The notes under the pieces are model-generated. The model did not search any database. It was given only the letters and a program-made list of their open reading frames with translations, and had not been told where the DNA came from. Below, in pieces: positions 60,430 to 64,000 of a stretch of 64,000 nt of DNA; position 1 is the stretch's first letter, and each line of letters opens with the position of its first letter. Origin of the DNA: Longimicrobium sp. (lineage in GTDB: Bacteria > Gemmatimonadota > Gemmatimonadetes > Longimicrobiales > Longimicrobiaceae); NCBI GenBank assembly GCA_036389795.1, contig DASVWD010000096.1, positions 40,947 to 104,946 on the forward strand, given 5' to 3'. The position numbers and the translations under genes were made by a program.

Positions 60430-62607
60430 ATGGAAGCAGTCACGGCAGGAACCCGTCCTGCGCCCCCTGCACCCTCGCCCGCGGCCGCGCGCGGCGGGGG
60501 TGTGCTGCATGTGGCGCTGGTCGGCAACCCCAACACGGGGAAGAGCACGCTGTTCAACGCGCTGACCGGGATGCGGCAGCGCGTGGGCAACTATTCCGGC
60601 GTCACGGTGGAGCGCGTCGAGGGCCGCTACCAGGGCGCCGACGGCCGCGTTGTGACCGTGCTCGACCTCCCCGGCACCTACTCGCTCTCCGCCAGCTCGC
60701 CCGACGAGGAGATCGCCCTGGGCGTGCTGCTGGGCCGCGCCGAGGGGCTCGACACGCCGGACGTGGTGGTGGTGGTGGCCGACGCGCAGAACCTGGAGCG
60801 CAACCTCTTCCTGGCCAGCCAGGTGCTGGAGCTGGGCCTTCCCACGGTCGTCGCGCTGAACCAGGTGGACGCCGCGCAGGCCGCGGGCCTGAAGATCGAT
60901 CCGGTCGAACTGACGCTGGAGCTGGGCGCCCCGGTGGTGGCCACCGTGGCGACGAAGGGCGAGGGGCTGGAGCTGCTCAAGCAGGCGGTCGCGAAGGCGC
61001 CGTCGCTCCCGCGCGCGGAGCGGCGCTTCGAGCTCCCCGCGGCGGCCGCCGGCGCGCTCAGGCCGCTGGAGGAGACGCTCGCCGCCGGGGGCCTGGGCGA
61101 GTCCGCCGCGGCGATGGAGGCGCTCCGGCTGCTGGCGGTGGCCGAGCCGGGGAAGCACCTGGCCGGCATCCCCGGGCTCCCGGCGGCGGTGGCGCGGGCG
61201 CGGGCGGAGGTCGAGGCGGCGGGGCTCCATCCGCGCAGCCTGGAGGCCGAGGCGCGCTACGGCTGGATCGCCGGGGTGGTGGAGCGCTGCGTCACCCGCA
61301 CGGCCACGGGGAAGCGCACGCTCACCGACCGCGTGGACGCCGTGGTGCTGCACCGCGTGGGCGGGCCGCTCATCTTCGTGGGGCTGATGGCGCTCGTCTT
61401 CCAGGCCATCTTCTCCTGGGCCGAGCCGCTGATCGGCTGGGTGGAGGGGCTCTTCGGCGCGCTGGGCGGCTGGGCCGGCTCCGCGCTCCCCCCGGGCGAC
61501 CTCAGCTCGCTGGTGGTGGACGGGGTGATCGCCGGCGTGGGCTCGGTGCTCGTCTTCCTCCCGCAGATCACCATCCTCTTCCTCTTCATCGGCGTCCTGG
61601 AGGACAGCGGCTACATGGCGCGCGCCGCGTTCATCATGGACCGCTTCATGAGGAGCGTGGGGCTGCACGGGAAGAGCTTCATCCCCCTGCTCTCCGGCTA
61701 CGCCTGCGCGGTGCCGGGAGTGATGTCCACGCGCACCATCGAGAACCCCAAGGACCGGCTGGCGACGATCATGGTGCTGCCGCTGATGAGCTGCTCGGCG
61801 CGCATCCCCGTCTACACGCTCCTGATCGGCGCCTTCATCCCGCCGGTGGCGGTGGCCGGCGTCTTCAACCTGCGCGGGGTGACGCTGCTGGCGATGTACC
61901 TGCTGGGGACGGTGACGGCGCTGGCGATGGCGGCGGTGTTCAAGAAGACGCTGCTGAAGGGCCGCGCCCGCCCGATGATCATGGAGCTGCCGCCGTACCG
62001 ACTCCCCAGCGTCCGCTCGCTGGCGATGTCGGTCTCGCACCGCGCCAGCCTCTTCCTGAGGAAGGCGGGCACCATCATCCTCTCGCTCTCCATCGTGCTC
62101 TGGGCGCTGGCGACCTACCCGAAGACGGAGGCCGCGCCGGGGACGAGCGAGGAGGCGGCGCAGGAGGCGCAGCTCGCGGGGAGCGTGCTGGGGCGGCTGG
62201 GGCACGCCATCGAGCCCGCGGTGCGCCCCCTGGGCTACGACTGGAAGATCGGCGTGGGGATCGTGAGCTCGTTCGCCGCGCGCGAGGTGTTCGTCTCCAC
62301 CATGGGCACCATCTACGGCATCGGCGCGGCCGACGAGTCGTCCACGTCGCTGCGCGACCGCCTGCGCGCCGAGCGCGACCCCGAGACCGGGATGCGGGCG
62401 TACACGCCGCTGGTGGCCGTGGGGCTGATGGTGTTCTACGTGTTCGCGATGATGTGCATGAGCACGGTGGCCGTGGTGGTGCGCGAGACGGGCGGGGGGT
62501 GGACGGGCGTGCGCTGGGCTTCGATCCAGTTCGGCTACATGCTGGCGCTGGCGTACCTGTCGGCGCTGCTGGTGTACCAGGGCGGGCGGCTGCTCGGCCT
62601 GGGATGA
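60430..62607 (+). CDS. feoB: Ferrous iron transporter FeoB
   Basis: 725 residues. The G domain has G-N-P-N-T-G-K-S-T near residue 34, V-L-D-L-P-G-T-Y-S-L near 77 and A-L-N-Q-V-D near 143 (the N-x-x-D specificity motif). It is followed by a helical spacer to about residue 280 and then some 9-11 membrane segments with the Gate motifs (E-D-S-G-Y-M-A-R-A-A-F near 395 and A-R-E-V-F-V-S-T-M near 615). It imports Fe2+ under low-oxygen or low-iron conditions. The adjacent FeoA proteins and the small cysteine peptide complete a four-gene iron operon. Confidence 0.96.
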   Translation: MEAVTAGTRPAPPAPSPAAARGGGVLHVALVGNPNTGKSTLFNALTGMRQRVGNYSGVTVERVEGRYQGADGRVVTVLDLPGTYSLSASSPDEEIALGVLLGRAEGLDTPDVVVVVADAQNLERNLFLASQVLELGLPTVVALNQVDAAQAAGLKIDPVELTLELGAPVVATVATKGEGLELLKQAVAKAPSLPRAERRFELPAAAAGALRPLEETLAAGGLGESAAAMEALRLLAVAEPGKHLAGIPGLPAAVARARAEVEAAGLHPRSLEAEARYGWIAGVVERCVTRTATGKRTLTDRVDAVVLHRVGGPLIFVGLMALVFQAIFSWAEPLIGWVEGLFGALGGWAGSALPPGDLSSLVVDGVIAGVGSVLVFLPQITILFLFIGVLEDSGYMARAAFIMDRFMRSVGLHGKSFIPLLSGYACAVPGVMSTRTIENPKDRLATIMVLPLMSCSARIPVYTLLIGAFIPPVAVAGVFNLRGVTLLAMYLLGTVTALAMAAVFKKTLLKGRARPMIMELPPYRLPSVRSLAMSVSHRASLFLRKAGTIILSLSIVLWALATYPKTEAAPGTSEEAAQEAQLAGSVLGRLGHAIEPAVRPLGYDWKIGVGIVSSFAAREVFVSTMGTIYGIGAADESSTSLRDRLRAERDPETGMRAYTPLVAVGLMVFYVFAMMCMSTVAVVVRETGGGWTGVRWASIQFGYMLALAYLSALLVYQGGRLLGLG

Positions 62608-62619
62608 GGAGGTGACCCG

Positions 62620-62766
62620 ATGCTGCAGACGCTGATCGTCGCGGGGATCGTGCTCGGCGCCGCCGCCTACCTGGCGAGCCGCTGGTGGAAGACGCTCGCC
62701 CTCGCCCGCGCGCCGAAGAACGCGCCCGGCTGCGGCGCGGGCTGCGGCTGCGGCGACGAGCATTGA
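62620..62766 (+). CDS. FeoB-associated small Cys-rich membrane peptide
   Basis: 48 residues. One hydrophobic segment (L-I-V-A-G-I-V-L-G-A-A-A-Y-L-A-S) is followed by a short basic loop and G-C-G-A-G-C-G-C-G-D-E-H with three cysteines. GGAGGTGA lies 5 bases before the ATG. Its place behind feoB fits the small FeoB-associated Cys-rich proteins, thought to help channel iron or sense it. Very short, so often overlooked. A terminator lies 28 bases past its stop. Confidence 0.8.
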   Translation: MLQTLIVAGIVLGAAAYLASRWWKTLALARAPKNAPGCGAGCGCGDEH

Positions 62767-62793
62767 TCGTCGGTTGACGAGAATCGATCATGA

Positions 62794-62823
62794 CGAAGGG
62801 CCGGCGCGTGCGCCGGCCCTTCG
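62794..62823 (+). terminator. Terminator of the feo operon
   Basis: Perfect 14-base arms CGAAGGGCCGGCGC / GCGCCGGCCCTTCG with a 2-base loop (the top pairs must open), followed by TCGTTC. It lies 28 bases beyond the small Cys peptide's stop codon. Confidence 0.75.
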
Positions 62824-62880
62824 TCGTTCAATCTCCGTCGCGCGAGCGCCAGATCCGCGAGTGCCGGGGTTCGAATGCGA

Positions 62881-63084
62881 GTAAACCCGCGGCTGGAACC
62901 ACGGAAAGCCTCGCAAACCCCGCGAGGCTTCAACCGCGCACCCGCATTCGTTCCGCACGCGGTTTCGTCGCGCGAAGCGCCGAGGTGTTTCCCCTCTACC
63001 GCGCAGCGGGGGAGGGGAGCGCGCCCTCTGGCTGCGAGGAACGAGCAGCCGAGGGCCGCGCGGGGGAGGGGGCACCCCGCCATG
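62881..63084 (-). repeat. Long dispersed repeat B, full copy 2
   Basis: Inverted, nearly identical copy of 44210-44405. Blocks in this orientation are GGAACCACGGAAAGCCTCGC, GCGAGGCTTCAACCGCG, GCGCCGAGGTGTTTCCCCTC, GGGAGCGCGCCCTCTGGCTG, CGAGGAACGAGCAGCCGAGG and GGGGGCACCCCGCC. No conserved frame. It fills the gap between the iron operon and the last gene. Confidence 0.85.
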
Positions 63085-63221
63085 TCACGATCCGGGAGCG
63101 GCGGGCGTTCTCGCGACGCAGTTCGTCCCGCCGGGGAACATTCGCTCCCGCAGCGCCGTAGCAGCGGACCCGGCCGGGCGCCCGGCCTCCCCCATCTCGC
63201 AAACCGTCCCGAACACCCCGC

Positions 63222-63791
63222 GTGAAGACCGCATTCCTCGCCGCCTCGCTCGCCGCCGCCGCGCTGGCCGCGCACCCCGCCGCCGCGCAGCGCGAGATGT
63301 ACGGGCTCGGCGGCTCCGCCAACGACGGGCGCAGGCAGTTCGAGGCGGAGGCCCGGCAGCAGGTGGGCGCCCTCCTGGCAGACTTCGAGTCGGCGTGGGG
63401 GAGCGACGACCCCCGCGCGCTCACCGAGCTCTACGCCGGGAGCGCCACCTTCTACCCGGCCGAGGGGGGCATGCTCACCGGCCGCGGCAGCATCCGCGAC
63501 TACTTCGCGCGGCTGCTGCCGAAGGTGGAGCCGGTGCGCACCTCGGTGGTGGAGTTCAAGGTGAGCGGCGACCTGGCCTTCGCCACGGTGCAGGTCGCCT
63601 ACAAGGTGCGCGATGCGGCCGGCGCCGAGCGCAGCTTCATCGGCACCGACGTGTTCGTGCTGCGGAAGGCGTGGGCCGCGCCGTGGAGCATCGTCTCGCA
63701 CTACGCCAAGCCCGAGAGCCTCGCCGCCCCCGCCGCCGCGGCCACAGCCGACACCGCCGGCGGCGCCCCCCGCGCCGCCCCCGACGAATAG
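63222..63791 (+). CDS. Secreted SnoaL/DUF4440-like protein
   Basis: 189 residues. A Sec signal peptide (K-T-A-F-L-A-A-S-L-A-A-A-A-L-A-A, ending A-A-A-Q) is followed by an NTF2-like cone: Q-V-G-A-L-L-A-D-F-E-S-A-W-G-S-D-D-P-R-A-L near residue 50. Then come L-Y-A-G-S-A-T-F-Y-P-A-E-G-G and G-S-I-R-D-Y-F-A-R-L-L-P, and the end strand is W-S-I-V-S-H-Y-A. Binding of a small ligand is usual for the family. The tail is Ala-rich. GTG 63222 was chosen since it opens the signal peptide. Confidence 0.8.
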   Translation: MKTAFLAASLAAAALAAHPAAAQREMYGLGGSANDGRRQFEAEARQQVGALLADFESAWGSDDPRALTELYAGSATFYPAEGGMLTGRGSIRDYFARLLPKVEPVRTSVVEFKVSGDLAFATVQVAYKVRDAAGAERSFIGTDVFVLRKAWAAPWSIVSHYAKPESLAAPAAAATADTAGGAPRAAPDE

Positions 63792-63816
63792 CGCGAGCGA
63801 CATCGGCAGCCTTGCG

Positions 63817-63843
63817 ACGCCCGGGAGCCCCGCTTCCGGGCGT
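63817..63843 (+). terminator. Probable terminator of the SnoaL-like gene
   Basis: Arms ACGCCCGG / CCGGGCGT with an 11-base loop, 26 bases past the stop codon, then T-C-G-C-G-T-T-T-C. Confidence 0.55.
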
Positions 63844-63894
63844 TCGCGTTTCCCCACACTCCGGCGTAAATTCGCTCGGTCGTGCCGAACCCTC

Positions 63895-63960
63895 GGAATG
63901 CGCCGAAGGAGCCCGCGCAGGCGGGCTTTTCGCCGTTGTTGCCGCGGGTTCACCCGCCCC
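63895..63960. repeat. Intergenic hairpin repeat at the window end
   Basis: GAGCCCGCGCAGGCGGGCTT (hairpin GCCCGC/GCGGGC), then TTGTTGCCGCGGGTTCACCC. It shares the TTGTTGCCGCGG module with the repeats at 858 and 23236. No gene in the last 200 bases. Confidence 0.6.
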
Positions 63961-64000
63961 GGTGAGGTCGCCCGGCGAGCCGTCCCGACCTCAAGGAGAA

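Overview
The window is one chromosomal stretch of a very GC-rich bacterium. Most genes start with ATG, GTG or TTG behind weak Shine-Dalgarno sites, lipoprotein signal peptides are frequent, and many start/stop overlaps are of the ATGA/GTGA type. I see no rRNA, tRNA, CRISPR array or transposase. The combined gene content points to Gemmatimonadota, probably a Longimicrobium-like organism: a UbiA/UbiD/UbiX/UbiE-type quinone cluster, a cysteine-rich peptide with a KLKLD-type leader, secreted M28 and amidohydrolase enzymes, TPR proteins and many hairpin repeats between genes. This assignment is inference; no marker gene proves it.

Layout. 0-10 kb: a ureohydrolase cut by the window edge, a trans-sulfuration enzyme, a lipoprotein, an islet of two unknown genes, purD-mutM, a TPR protein, a UvrC-like nuclease and a metallophosphoesterase-like lipoprotein with altered metal ligands. 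10-18 kb (minus strand): an M28 peptidase, a low-GC lone nuclease, then a seven-gene operon that looks like the late steps of menaquinone synthesis (UbiE, small membrane protein, UbiD, small protein, UbiA, UbiX, phosphoesterase). 18-22 kb: an ECF sigma factor, its anti-sigma factor and two envelope proteins. 22-26 kb: Mrp and NifU-type Fe-S proteins, a cysteine-rich precursor-like peptide, and pruA. 26-32 kb: accessory genes (membrane protein, P-loop ATPase, HsdR-N nuclease), then an SDR and small proteins. 32-42 kb: pyruvate phosphate dikinase, a second Fpg-type glycosylase, lipoproteins, a secreted peptide with a redoxin-like and a beta-propeller partner, and fructose-1,6-bisphosphatase. 42-50 kb: ComEC, two CAP lipoproteins, LapA-like protein, MiaB, a VapBC pair, GlyA. 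50-60 kb: membrane protein, erythromycin-esterase-like protein, amidohydrolase-CIA30, and a Dna2-like nuclease-helicase. 60-64 kb: a feoA-feoA-feoB-small Cys protein iron operon and a SnoaL-like secreted protein.

Most unusual. At three places (purD, pruA, the nuclease-helicase) an intact housekeeping gene is followed or preceded by foreign-looking cargo and then by a decayed second copy of the same gene end, the footprint expected if DNA enters by recombining at gene ends. Second, two dispersed copies of a 155-base element carry two hairpins whose stems differ by compensatory base changes around an unchanged loop. Both patterns were read directly from the sequence.
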